A stretch of 64,000 nucleotides of DNA from Streptomyces sp. PsTaAH-137 (GTDB taxonomy: Bacteria; Actinomycetota; Actinomycetes; Streptomycetales; Streptomycetaceae), in the NCBI RefSeq assembly GCF_003259365.1, contig NZ_QLLY01000004.1, positions 310,001 through 374,000 of the forward strand, in the 5' to 3' direction. The notes under the pieces are model-generated. The model searched no databases. It had not been told where the DNA came from and worked only from the letters and a program-made list of their open reading frames with translations. Numbering within the stretch: position 1 is the stretch's first letter; each line of letters opens with the position of its first letter. Made by a program: the position numbers and the translations under genes. This document shows, in pieces, positions 44,028 through 52,548 of this stretch.

Positions 44028-45851
44028 TCAGGCGTCGAGCCCGGCCAGCACCAGCGGCAGCCGCTCCGCCCCGCCCTCCGCGACCACCACGACCGGGACG
44101 CCCCAGTCCTGCTGGTGGACGTGGCAGGCGGGGTACTCGTTGGCCGGGTCGTCGTCGCAGGACGCGGCCATCGCGGAGACGTGCAGGACGCCCTCCGGCA
44201 CCGCCGGGTCCAGGACCAGTTCACGGGCGAGGTCGGTGCCGGGGCCGTCACCGGCCAGGAGCAGCTCGGGCGGCGTCGCCGAGACGAGCAGCCGGGTCGA
44301 GGGCCCGTACCGGGTGTCGAGCTTCTGCCCGGCCGGCGCCTGGAAGATGACGTCCAGCCGCAGCTTGCCGCCCGCCACTTCGGTGGCGGCGCGCTGGGTG
44401 CGGTGGGCGACGGAGTCGACCCGCACGGCCTCCTCGGGCAGCCGCAGCCGGGTCAGCCGGTGCCGGGCGGACTCCACGACGACGATCTCGCCGGTGTCGC
44501 CCACGAGCACGGCGTCGCTCGGCTCCCGCAGATCGGTGGCGAGCGTGCTCACCTGCCCGGTCGCCGGGTCGTAGCGGCGCAGCGCGTGGTTGTACGTGTC
44601 CGAGACCGCGACCGAGCCGTCGGGCAGCGCCGTGACGCCCAACGGGTGCTGGAACAGCGCCTGTCCGGCCGCCCCGTCGCGGTGCCCGAAGTCGAAGAGG
44701 CCGGTGCCGACGGCCGTGCGGACGACACCGTCGAGGTCCACCCAGCGCAAAGCGCTGGTCTCGGAGTCGGCGACCCACAGCCGGTCCTCGCCGGCCGCGA
44801 GCCCGGACGGCTGCGCGAACCAGGCCTCGGCGCCGGGCCCGTCGACCAGTCCTTCGTTGGTCGTCCCCGCCGCGACGCCCACCGTCCGCTCCACCGGGTC
44901 GTACGTCCACAGCTGGTGCACGCCCGCCATGGCGATCCACACCTTGCCGCCGAAGACGGCCACGTCCCACGGCGAGGACAGGTCGACCTCGCGCGCCGGG
45001 CCGCTGGTCGGCGATCCCTGCCACCACTGCTTCCCGGTGCCCGCGAGGGTGCTGATCGCGCCGGTCGTGAGGTCGACGGCGCGCAGCGCGTGGTTCACGG
45101 TGTCCGCGACGACGACGGTGTCGGCGTCGAGCAGGGCGAGCCCCTGCGGCTCGTTGAACGACGCGGGCCCGAAGCCGCGCTCCCCGCTCCCGATCCGCCG
45201 CACGACGGACTCCCCGTCCGCCGCCAGCTCCACCAGCTGATGCCGGGTGGTGTCGCTGACCAGGAAGTTCCCCGAGGGCAGCAGCAGCGCCTTGCCGGGA
45301 AAACGCAGATCGGTGGCGACCGGCTCGGGCGCCACGTACGGCCCGTCACCGCGCCGCAGCGTCCCCTTGGCCGTGTGCTCGGCCTCCAGCTCCTCCACCA
45401 GCCGCTCGATGGCGTGCGCGTGCCCCTCACCGGCGTGCTGCGCGACGACGTACCCCTCGGGGTCGATCACGACGAGCGTCGGCCAGGCCCGCACCGCGTA
45501 CTGCTTCCAGGTCGCCAGCTCCGGATCGTCGAGCACGGGGTGCTCCACCCCGTACCGCTCGACGGCATCGACGACGGCCCCGTGCTCGGCCTCGTGCACG
45601 AACTTCGGCGAGTGCACCCCGATGACCACGACGGTGTCCCGGTGCTTCTCCTCCAGCTCCCGCAACTCGTCGAGGACGTGCAGGCAATTGATGCAGCAAA
45701 ACGTCCAGAAATCCAAGATCACGATGCGTCCGCGCAGGTCCGCGAGGGTGTACTCCGTGCCACCCGTGTTCAGCCAGCCGCCTTTGCCGACCAGCTCGGG
45801 GGCGCGGACGCGGGCACGGCGGGGGGTTGCGGCAGGTGCGGAGTCGTCCAT
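44028..45851 (-). CDS. Thioredoxin-like + NHL beta-propeller protein (NHLRC2-like)
   Basis: The 607-residue protein has an N-terminal thioredoxin/TlpA-like domain with the active site FWTFCCINCLHVL (CINC, near residue 55) and VIGVHSPKFVHEAE, then an NHL-repeat propeller (about 180-490, e.g. FNEPQGLALLDADTVVVADT; FQHPLGVTALPDGSVAVSDT). A C-terminal beta domain follows. The domain order matches NHLRC2-type proteins conserved from bacteria to animals. Probable role is cytoplasmic or membrane-associated thiol redox; substrates are unknown. No signal peptide. It is convergent with the lipoprotein gene. Confidence 0.9.
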   Translation of the reverse strand: MDDSAPAATPRRARVRAPELVGKGGWLNTGGTEYTLADLRGRIVILDFWTFCCINCLHVLDELRELEEKHRDTVVVIGVHSPKFVHEAEHGAVVDAVERYGVEHPVLDDPELATWKQYAVRAWPTLVVIDPEGYVVAQHAGEGHAHAIERLVEELEAEHTAKGTLRRGDGPYVAPEPVATDLRFPGKALLLPSGNFLVSDTTRHQLVELAADGESVVRRIGSGERGFGPASFNEPQGLALLDADTVVVADTVNHALRAVDLTTGAISTLAGTGKQWWQGSPTSGPAREVDLSSPWDVAVFGGKVWIAMAGVHQLWTYDPVERTVGVAAGTTNEGLVDGPGAEAWFAQPSGLAAGEDRLWVADSETSALRWVDLDGVVRTAVGTGLFDFGHRDGAAGQALFQHPLGVTALPDGSVAVSDTYNHALRRYDPATGQVSTLATDLREPSDAVLVGDTGEIVVVESARHRLTRLRLPEEAVRVDSVAHRTQRAATEVAGGKLRLDVIFQAPAGQKLDTRYGPSTRLLVSATPPELLLAGDGPGTDLARELVLDPAVPEGVLHVSAMAASCDDDPANEYPACHVHQQDWGVPVVVVAEGGAERLPLVLAGLDA

Positions 45852-45980
45852 GATTCAAGGGTGCCACGGGTGCCCCGCCGGCGATTACGGCGTAAAGCCG
45901 TACCGGTCCTTGGGCCGTCCGGTGGTATGCGGCGTCCGGCAGCGCGGTGGTGGGCGGTGGGGTGCGCATGCTGGGCTGCT

Positions 45981-46859
45981 ATGAGCGACACGAGCACCGT
46001 CGGGCGGGCGACCGCGTGGGCCGCCGCACGTGCGCGGGAGATCCGGGAGGAGTTCCCGTTCGTCACGCGTCTGACCCGGCAGCTGGTCGCGGTGAACCTG
46101 CTGGACTCCGCGACCCGGCTCGCCGCGCAGACGTTCCTGACGGCGGTCCCGATCCTGTTCGTCGTCGCCGCGTTCGCGCCCGACTCCGTACGGGAGCAGA
46201 TGCTGGAGTCGGCGCGCAGTTCGCTCGGGCTGAGCGGTGATTCGCTCGCTCAGGTGCGGCAGGTGTACGGGAGCGGGGACAGCGGTGACTCGACGGCGCG
46301 GGACACCTCGGGGGTGGTCGGCGCGCTGGTCATGCTGGCGTCGGCGACCGCGTGCAGCCGTGCGCTGCAACGGATGTGCGAGCGGGCGTGGGGGCTGCCG
46401 CCCGCCGGTCTGAAGCTGATCGCGTGGCGGTGGGTGGCCTGGCTGTGCGTGTGGCTGGCCGTCGTCATCGCGCAGAACCTGCTGCGCGGCGGTTTCGGCG
46501 CGGGCTCGTGGCTGGGCATCCCGCTGTCGTACGCGTCCAGCGTCCTGCTGTGGTGGTGGACGCAGCACCTGCTGCTCGGCGGGCGGGTTCCGTGGCTGCC
46601 GCTGCTGCCGGGCGCGCTGCTCACGGGTGCGGGCGTGGTGTCCCTGTCGTGGGCCTCGCACCTCTACATGCCGCGCACGCTGAACCGCTCGCTGGCCGAG
46701 TTCGGGCCGTTCGGTCTTGTCTTCTCGCTGCTGTCGTGGCTGATCGTGCTGTTCACGGTGGTGTGCGTGGGGATCTCCGCCGGGTGCGTCATCGCGCGGG
46801 AGCGGCCGGTGGCGGGTCGTCTGCGGACTCCTCCGGCAGGGCGGGCGGCGGCAGCGTAG
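45981..46859 (+). CDS. YihY/BrkB-like membrane protein
   Basis: The 292-residue protein has about six membrane helices and the family pattern VAVNLLDSATRLAAQTFLTA near the N-terminus and WLPLLPGALLTGAGVVSLSW later. The middle region ARDTSGVVGALVMLASATAC plus LQRMCERAWGLPPAG is typical. Roles of YihY/BrkB proteins are unclear (envelope-related). The ATG at 45981 has no clear ribosome site; an upstream GTG or ATG at 45969 is out of frame or adds little. The 3' end overlaps the convergent membrane gene by 71 bp. Confidence 0.83.
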   Translation: MSDTSTVGRATAWAAARAREIREEFPFVTRLTRQLVAVNLLDSATRLAAQTFLTAVPILFVVAAFAPDSVREQMLESARSSLGLSGDSLAQVRQVYGSGDSGDSTARDTSGVVGALVMLASATACSRALQRMCERAWGLPPAGLKLIAWRWVAWLCVWLAVVIAQNLLRGGFGAGSWLGIPLSYASSVLLWWWTQHLLLGGRVPWLPLLPGALLTGAGVVSLSWASHLYMPRTLNRSLAEFGPFGLVFSLLSWLIVLFTVVCVGISAGCVIARERPVAGRLRTPPAGRAAAA

Positions 46860-48105
46860 GCGCGTCGAGGAACTCGATCACGGCGAGGGCGCAGACGGCG
46901 ACGACCGCGATCCAGAGGACCACGACGGCGGTGGGGTAGGACCAGGCGATCAGGACGGCCGCGGCGACGGCGGCGACGGTGAGATTCAGCCACGTACGCA
47001 TCCGGTGCACCCACGGGCCGACCGGGCCGAAGGTGTTGGAGCCGCCGGTGAACAGGGTGTCCCGTACGGAGCCGATCGCGCCGGTCCACGCGCCGCGCAC
47101 CGCCCGCGCCCAGCGGCCGGGCCCGCTCAGCCAGGAGGCGAGGGCGACGACCGCGCCGACGACGGCGACGACACGGACGGCCGTGCGCAGGAAACGGACC
47201 AGGGTGTCGTAGACGGCTCCGGCGGCGGGCCGGGAGACGTCGGCGGGCAGGGCGTCCAGGTAGACGGCGCGGCCGATCCACAGGGCGAGGCCGAGGACGA
47301 GCGCGCCGGCGGCGATCGCGACGGCGGCGGTGATCAGGGCGCGGCGCCTGCGTCGGGCGAGCAGCACCGCGCCGGCGGCCAGCAGGAGCACGAGCAGCGG
47401 CAGCACCCAGGACAGCAGCTGGAGCAGGCGGAAGCCGGTGCGGGCCTTCGCGAGGGCGCCGGTGGACTGCATGAGGGTGATGCTCGTGTGCACCTCGGGG
47501 ATGTTCCCGGCGACGGTGAGCCCCTGGTCGACGAGGGACTGTTTGACCTGGTCGACGACCGGGGCGAGGTCGAGGGTGACCTCGCCGTCCTCGATCTGGA
47601 CGGCGCCGTCGGCGTGGCCGGTGAGCGCCTTGTCGACGGCGGCGTGGGCGGTGCGGTTGAGCTGTTTCCACACGGTGGTGAAGGCGGGGCTCGCCACGAA
47701 CTTCTCGGTGGTGTTGCGGACCAGGGAGGTGAGGCCGCTGGTCAGGGGGCCGTCGGCGGCGCCGAGCGCCTTTTCGAGGAGCGGGCGGTCGGCGGGGGCG
47801 ACGCCGCTCAGCAGGTCCGCGACGTCGATCCGGTCCATGACGGCCGTGGTCACCCGGTTGGTGACGGCCGTGCGCACGTCGGGGTCGTCGGCGAGCGGGG
47901 CCATGGTCTGGACGTAGCGGTCGGTGTCGCCGATCAGGGCGTTCGACCAGACGGCGACCACGCTCAGCGGGGTGAGGAGCGCCACGAGGACGACCAGGAC
48001 CACGGCGAGGGCCGATTTCGGGCGGGAGCGGGGGCGTTTGGGGCGCTCGGCCTCCAGTTCGCTCACCCGGGCCCTGAGTGCGGCGAGTTCGTCGTCCCTG
48101 GTCAT
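46789..48105 (-). CDS. Actinobacterial membrane protein with large extracytoplasmic domain, family member 2
   Basis: The 438-residue protein starts with a coiled-coil-like segment (DDELAALRARVSELEAERP), then helix 1 (ALAVVLVVLVALLTPLSVVA) and an exported domain of about 190 residues (TDRYVQTMAPLADDPDVRTA; FVASPAFTTVWKQLNRTAHA; VTLDLAPVVDQVKQSLVD). Three helices, a basic loop and two further helices follow before a Pro/Glu-rich tail. The core is homologous to the 306-residue protein at 17951. Function unknown. The ATG at 48105 is chosen because upstream codons look non-coding. Confidence 0.82.
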   Translation of the reverse strand: MTRDDELAALRARVSELEAERPKRPRSRPKSALAVVLVVLVALLTPLSVVAVWSNALIGDTDRYVQTMAPLADDPDVRTAVTNRVTTAVMDRIDVADLLSGVAPADRPLLEKALGAADGPLTSGLTSLVRNTTEKFVASPAFTTVWKQLNRTAHAAVDKALTGHADGAVQIEDGEVTLDLAPVVDQVKQSLVDQGLTVAGNIPEVHTSITLMQSTGALAKARTGFRLLQLLSWVLPLLVLLLAAGAVLLARRRRRALITAAVAIAAGALVLGLALWIGRAVYLDALPADVSRPAAGAVYDTLVRFLRTAVRVVAVVGAVVALASWLSGPGRWARAVRGAWTGAIGSVRDTLFTGGSNTFGPVGPWVHRMRTWLNLTVAAVAAAVLIAWSYPTAVVVLWIAVVAVCALAVIEFLDAPTLPPPALPEESADDPPPAAPAR

Positions 48106-48164
48106 GTGTTCAGGAGACGGGAAGCGGGCGGATTCCGCTCGTCGGGCGGCGCCGAAAGGCCGGT

Positions 48165-48192
48165 GAAGGGGCGCGGTCGCCCGCGCCCCTTC
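48165..48192. terminator. Terminator after FG-GAP gene 2
   Basis: A 12-bp perfect stem (GAAGGGGCGCGG / CCGCGCCCCTTC, loop TCGC) lies 36 bp past the FG-GAP stop on the reverse strand. Confidence 0.8.
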
Positions 48193-48198
48193 CGAGGT

Positions 48199-48230
48199 GT
48201 CCTGAGGAGATGTCCTGAGGAGATGTCCTA
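48199..48230. repeat. Short tandem repeat, 13-bp unit
   Basis: GTCCTGAGGAGAT occurs twice in tandem (48199-48211, 48212-48224) with a partial third copy up to 48230 that includes the FG-GAP stop codon. It probably arose by replication slippage. Confidence 0.8.
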
Positions 48231-49718
48231 CTTCAGCGGGCTGCCGAAGCGGGACGTGGTGACGGGAGCGCCGAGGTCGGTCGGGTTGAGGGCGATCGAG
48301 CCGGTGCCGGTCACGCCGCTCGCGGAGCCCGGGAACGTCCACACCGCGCCGGAGGAGTCGTTCTCGCCGGTGGCGGAGGCGGCCAGGTCGCGGCTGCCGT
48401 CGCCGTTCACGTCGAGCAGGGCGCAGTCGGAGCCGAACAGGTCGCCGCTCTCGGCGACGCCGGGGACGCCCGCCGAGTTCTGGTTCAGGACGACGGAGCC
48501 GGTGCCGGTGACGCCGTCCGCGGAGCCGGGCAGCAGTGCGACCGCGCCCGCGTCGTCGAGGTTGCTGAAGTCCTCGCCGGAGATGCCGAGCGCGACATCG
48601 GCCTTGCCGTCGCCGGTGACATCGCCGACCGCGACGCAGGAACCGAGGTGGTCGCCGTCCTCCTGGGCGCCGTAGAAGCCGGGCAGCGACTGGTCGAACT
48701 CCTGGGTGCGGTCGCCCTTCAGGCCGTCCTTCGTGCCGAACGCGAGGGTGACCTTCTGCATCGTGTCGCCGATGTCGGAGTCCTCGGGGTCGGAGCCGAC
48801 GACCAGGTCGTCGATGCCGTCGCCGTTCACGTCACCGGCGGCGAGCGCGCCCTGGGTCTCCGGCGCCCAGCCGCGCTTGAAGCCCGCGGCGCTGCCGTAC
48901 AGGACGGTGTTGTTCCACGTGCCGTCGCCGCTGTAGGAGCGCAGGGCGAGGTCGTCGCGGCCGTCGCCGTTGAGGTCGCCGACCGCCTTGAAGATCACCG
49001 GGCCGGTCGTCGAGTCGGGGCCGTCGACACAGCCGTACTGGTCGTCGACGCAGGTGGCGTCGTCCTTGCCGTAGCCCCACCACTCGGACTTGTCCATGAA
49101 GTCCAGCTTCTTGGCGGGGGCGCCGGCCCGGGTGACCGGGCCCTTCCACAGCGCGGCGCCCTGGTGCTCGGGGTCGTCGCCGTAGGAGCCCATCGCGGCG
49201 AGCAGCGCCAGGTCGGCCTTGCCGTCGCCGTCGAAGTCGCCGATCTGGGGCGAGCGGCCGTACGCGGCGATCGCGGTGCCGCCGGTCAGGCCGGAGGCGG
49301 AGCCCCACAGGACGACGGCGCCGGTGGTGGACTTGGTGCTGCCTATGACGAGGTCGCTGTAGCCGTCGCCGTCGAGGTCGCCCTTGGTGACGTAGGCGCC
49401 GAAGCCCTCCTTGGCGGCGGCGGAGCCCGGGACGCCGGCGGTCGAGCGGCTGATCAGCGTCTTGTTCGCGGCGTTCAGGCCGGTCGGCGACCCGTAGGTC
49501 ACCGCGACGTAGCCGGCCCCGGCCTTGCCGGAGACGGTGCCGCCGACGGCGCCGGAGACGAGGTCGGCGTAGCCGTCGCCGTTGAAGTCGTCGGCGCGGT
49601 CGGCCTTGCCGGCGGTGGCGGCGGATGCCCCCGGAGCGAGCGAGAGGGCGGCGAGCCCGCCGCCGAGGAGGGCGGCGGCCATCAGCGGTGCGGTGAGACG
49701 AAGTCGTGCGCGTGCCAT
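48228..49718 (-). CDS. Secreted FG-GAP/integrin-alpha-like repeat protein 2
   Basis: The 496-residue protein has a signal peptide (about 1-34, RLRLTAPLMAAALLGGGLAA ending ASA) and about seven FG-GAP repeats with calcium loops DFNGDGYAD, DLDGDGYSD, DFDGDGKAD, DLNGDGRDD, DVNGDGIDD, DVTGDGKAD and DVNGDGSRD. A small insertion with two Cys (CVDDQYGC) may form a disulfide loop; two other Cys lie near the C-terminus. It is a distant paralogue of the protein at 26851. Exported; function unknown. A ribosome site (GGAACTCC context, weak) precedes the ATG. Confidence 0.88.
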   Translation of the reverse strand: MARARLRLTAPLMAAALLGGGLAALSLAPGASAATAGKADRADDFNGDGYADLVSGAVGGTVSGKAGAGYVAVTYGSPTGLNAANKTLISRSTAGVPGSAAAKEGFGAYVTKGDLDGDGYSDLVIGSTKSTTGAVVLWGSASGLTGGTAIAAYGRSPQIGDFDGDGKADLALLAAMGSYGDDPEHQGAALWKGPVTRAGAPAKKLDFMDKSEWWGYGKDDATCVDDQYGCVDGPDSTTGPVIFKAVGDLNGDGRDDLALRSYSGDGTWNNTVLYGSAAGFKRGWAPETQGALAAGDVNGDGIDDLVVGSDPEDSDIGDTMQKVTLAFGTKDGLKGDRTQEFDQSLPGFYGAQEDGDHLGSCVAVGDVTGDGKADVALGISGEDFSNLDDAGAVALLPGSADGVTGTGSVVLNQNSAGVPGVAESGDLFGSDCALLDVNGDGSRDLAASATGENDSSGAVWTFPGSASGVTGTGSIALNPTDLGAPVTTSRFGSPLK

Positions 49719-49898
49719 GTGGGGAGTTCCTTCGATTGGTCAGGTCGTCAAGTCACGTCCATCTCCTAGGACCCACCCGTTCCACTAATGGTTGCAGCCA
49801 CCACCGAACTGTCTTGTTTGCTACGGGTCTTGGGGCGCGGCTGCTCCTTTCGGGCACGGGGAGGGGTCCTGGCGGCGGCTTGGGGGCACTCTCGACGT

Positions 49899-50399
49899 AT
49901 GCGCTACGAAGTGAGGGAACGGCTCTTCGCCATCGGCGAGGACTACTGGATCGAGGACGAGAACGGCCACAAGGCGTTCCTCGTCGACGGCAAGGCGATG
50001 CGGCTGCGCGACACCTTCGAGCTGAAGGGGGCCGACGGGCGCGTCCTCATCGACATCCACCAGAAGATGTTCGCGCTGCGCGACACGATGGTGATCGAGC
50101 GGGCCGACGAGGAGCTGGCGCGCGTGAAGCGCAAGCGGCTCTCCCTGCTGCGCAACCACTACCGGGTCGCGCTCGCCGACGGTGAGACCGAGCTCGACGT
50201 CAGCGGCAAGATCTTGGACCGGGAGTTCGCCGTCGAGTACGAGGGGGAACTCCTCGCGGAGATCTCCCGGCGGTGGTTGCGGGTGCGCGACACGTACGGC
50301 GTGAACGTCATCCGGGAGGATGCCGATCCGGCCCTTCTGATCGCGGTGGCGGTCTGCGTGATCCATCTCGCGGAGAAGGAACGCGGCGTCGTGGACTGA
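49899..50399 (+). CDS. LURP-one-related / tubby-like-fold protein
   Basis: The 166-residue protein has the repeated beta-strand pattern of bacterial LURP-one-related proteins: YEVRERLFAIGEDYWIEDEN, then AFLVDGKAMRLRDTFEL, and paired repeats LRDTMVIE and VRDTYGVNVI. These form a twelve-stranded barrel around a helix; functions in bacteria are unknown and may involve lipid binding. The ATG at 49899 lacks a Shine-Dalgarno; a CACTCT hexamer ends six bases earlier. A repeat island starts right after the stop. Confidence 0.82.
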   Translation: MRYEVRERLFAIGEDYWIEDENGHKAFLVDGKAMRLRDTFELKGADGRVLIDIHQKMFALRDTMVIERADEELARVKRKRLSLLRNHYRVALADGETELDVSGKILDREFAVEYEGELLAEISRRWLRVRDTYGVNVIREDADPALLIAVAVCVIHLAEKERGVVD

Positions 50400-50405
50400 G
50401 GCCGG

Positions 50406-50654
50406 TCGCGCAGTTCCCCGCGCCCCTGATGGGTCGTCGGTCGGCTGACGGCCGGTGGCCGCTTCTCGCGCAGTTCCCCGCGCCCCTGAGGCAGGCGCTG
50501 CGCGCCGCCTCCCCTTCAGAGGCTGCGGCTCCGCCGCGCCTCTGTCGATGAGATGCCGCACGAAGTGCGCATCTCAGGGGCGCGGGGAACTGCGCGACCA
50601 GCCACGACGGTGGCGCGCGTGGAGAACGGCCCAGGGGCGCGGGGAACCGCGCGA
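50406..50654. repeat. Repeat island B: four copies of the GGGGCGCGGGGAACTGCGCG element
   Basis: Copies lie at 50406-50428 and 50466-50488 (reverse), 50575-50597 (forward) and 50632-50654 (forward, slightly diverged). The pair at 50466/50575 encloses a hairpin (GAGATGC..GCATCTC) and GC-rich segment and is nearly the reverse complement of island A at 19.4 kb. This fills the 299-bp gap between the LURP-like and nitrilase-like genes. Confidence 0.8.
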
Positions 50655-50698
50655 GAAGCGGTCACCGGGCCGCGGCCGGGAACGGGTCCCGGCCCGGA

Positions 50699-51496
50699 TC
50701 AGCGCCGGGGCGCGTCCAGCCCCAGCACCCGGTCCTTCAGCGCCGGGAACTGGTCCCGGGTCTCCCCGACCCGGCCCGGGTCGAACGACACCCGGAGCAC
50801 CTCTTCCCCGGCCCCCGCCTCGGCAAGAACCTCGCCCCAGGGATCCACCACGATGGAGTGCCCCGCCTGCGGAACCCCGGCATGCGTCCCCGCACTCCCG
50901 CAGGCCAGCACGAACGCCTGATTCTCCACAGCCCGCGCCTGCGCAAGCAGCGTCCAGTGCGCGCGCCGCCGCTCGGGCCACCCGGCGGAGACGATCAGCG
51001 TCTCGGCACCGCGCCCGACGAGCCCCCGGTACAGCTCGGGGAAGCGCAGGTCGTAACAGGTCGTCACACCGGCGACGGTCTCGGGAAGACGGACCGTCAC
51101 CAGTTCCTGCCCGGCGCTCATCAGCACCGCCTCGCCCTTGTCGAAGCCGAACCGGTGGATCTTGCGATAGGCGGCGGCGAGTTCCCCGTCGGGGGAGAAG
51201 ACCAGCGCGGTGTTGTACAGCGGCCCGTCGGGGTCCCGCTCGGGGATCGACCCGGCGTGCAGCCACACGCCCGCGTCCCGCGCCGCCTTGGCCATCGCCT
51301 CGAAGGTCGGCCCCTCCAGCGGCTCGGCCTCGGACGCGAACAGCTCGTAGGCGAAGGCTCCGGTCGTCCACAGCTCGGGAAGCACGACGAGATCGGCGGA
51401 CCCGGCCTGGTCACGGACCAGCGAACTCACGCGGTCCCGCCGGGCGTTGACCGATTCGTCCTCGTTTACTGCGATCTGGATGAGGGAGGCGCGCAC
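50699..51496 (-). CDS. Carbon-nitrogen hydrolase (nitrilase superfamily)
   Basis: The 265-residue protein has the Glu-Lys-Cys triad of the nitrilase fold: the Glu in VVLPELWTTGAF, the Lys in AAYRKIHRFGFDKGEAV and the Cys in VAGVTTCYDLRFPELYRGL. Together with the later SAGWPERRRAHW, this fits the omega-amidase/Nit2-like branch, which would hydrolyse 2-oxoglutaramate or similar amides. The GTG at 51496 (VRASLIQIAVNEDES) is the natural start; an upstream reading to 51568 adds a Cys-rich leader. No clear operon partner. Confidence 0.92.
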   Translation of the reverse strand: MRASLIQIAVNEDESVNARRDRVSSLVRDQAGSADLVVLPELWTTGAFAYELFASEAEPLEGPTFEAMAKAARDAGVWLHAGSIPERDPDGPLYNTALVFSPDGELAAAYRKIHRFGFDKGEAVLMSAGQELVTVRLPETVAGVTTCYDLRFPELYRGLVGRGAETLIVSAGWPERRRAHWTLLAQARAVENQAFVLACGSAGTHAGVPQAGHSIVVDPWGEVLAEAGAGEEVLRVSFDPGRVGETRDQFPALKDRVLGLDAPRR

Positions 51497-51677
51497 AGTA
51501 CCACCGTCCTGGCATTCGAGCCGTCGGCTACACGTCAACAACGGCCTACGATCGTCACACGAAAGCACTGCAGGGGTGCCTCGAGGCAGCGTAACTTAGC
51601 CTCCCAAGACACCCACGCCGCAAGTGCCCGCCGCCCGTGTACCAACCGCGCACCAACCGTTCAAGGGGTTCCCTTCC

Positions 51678-52502
51678 GTGAGTCTCCACCCCAGCCTTCA
51701 GTCCTACGCCGACGCCTGGACCCACTCCGTGGAAGCGATATCCGAGCTGGTCACACCGCTCGCGGAGGGCGAGTGGAGCCGGGCGACCCCGTGCCCGGGC
51801 TGGTCGGTCCGCGACATCGTCTCGCACGTCATCGGCGTGGACTGCGAGATGCTCGGCGACCCGCGGCCCATCCACACCCTGCCCCGCGACCTCTACCACG
51901 TGAAGACGGAGGCGCAGCGCTACACGGAGGTCCAGGTCGACGTCCGCCGCCACCACACGGCGCCGGAGATGGCCTCCGAGCTGGAGTACACGATCATCCG
52001 CCGGTCACGGCAGCTGCGGAACGAGACCCGTGAGCCCGAGACCATCGTGCGCGGCCCGCGCGCGGTCGAGGAGACGCTGGAGTTCGCCCTGCGGCGGCGG
52101 GCGTTCGACATCTGGGCGCACGAGCAGGACCTGCGGTGGGCGCTCGGCAAGCCGGGCAACCTCGACTCCCCGGGCGCGCACGTGACCCGCGACATGCTGC
52201 TCGCCGTGCTGCCGAAGATCGTCGCGAAGGACGCGGGGGCCCCGGCGAACTCGGCGGTGGTCTTCGACGTGCACGGGCCGATGGAGTTCCTGCGCACGGT
52301 CCGCGTGGACGCCGAGGGCAAGGGCACGATCGACGGCGCTCCCTCGCTGGGTCCCGCGGTGACGCTCGCGCTGGACTGGGAGACGTACGTCCGGCTGTCC
52401 TGCGGCCGGGTCACCCCCGAGTCGGTCGCGGACCGCATCAAGATCGAGGGCGACCAGGACCTGGCCACAGCCATCCTGCACGCGCTGGTCGTCACGTCGT
52501 AG
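51678..52502 (+). CDS. Maleylpyruvate isomerase / DinB-like family protein
   Basis: The 274-residue protein has the mycothiol-dependent maleylpyruvate isomerase N-terminal helical-bundle pattern: SYADAWTHSVEAISELV, then WSRATPCPGWSVRDIVSHVI with His in the last helix, and RRRAFDIWAHEQDLRWALGK. A C-terminal SCP-like domain follows. These proteins often bind a metal and use mycothiol. The GTG at 51678 follows AAGGGG; the ATG-less longer reading to 51624 is unlikely. Substrate unknown. Confidence 0.85.
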   Translation: MSLHPSLQSYADAWTHSVEAISELVTPLAEGEWSRATPCPGWSVRDIVSHVIGVDCEMLGDPRPIHTLPRDLYHVKTEAQRYTEVQVDVRRHHTAPEMASELEYTIIRRSRQLRNETREPETIVRGPRAVEETLEFALRRRAFDIWAHEQDLRWALGKPGNLDSPGAHVTRDMLLAVLPKIVAKDAGAPANSAVVFDVHGPMEFLRTVRVDAEGKGTIDGAPSLGPAVTLALDWETYVRLSCGRVTPESVADRIKIEGDQDLATAILHALVVTS

Positions 52503-52548
52503 GGCGCGGGCCTGCTGGAGCGCTCACCCCGCCCCGGCCCGCCGCGCC

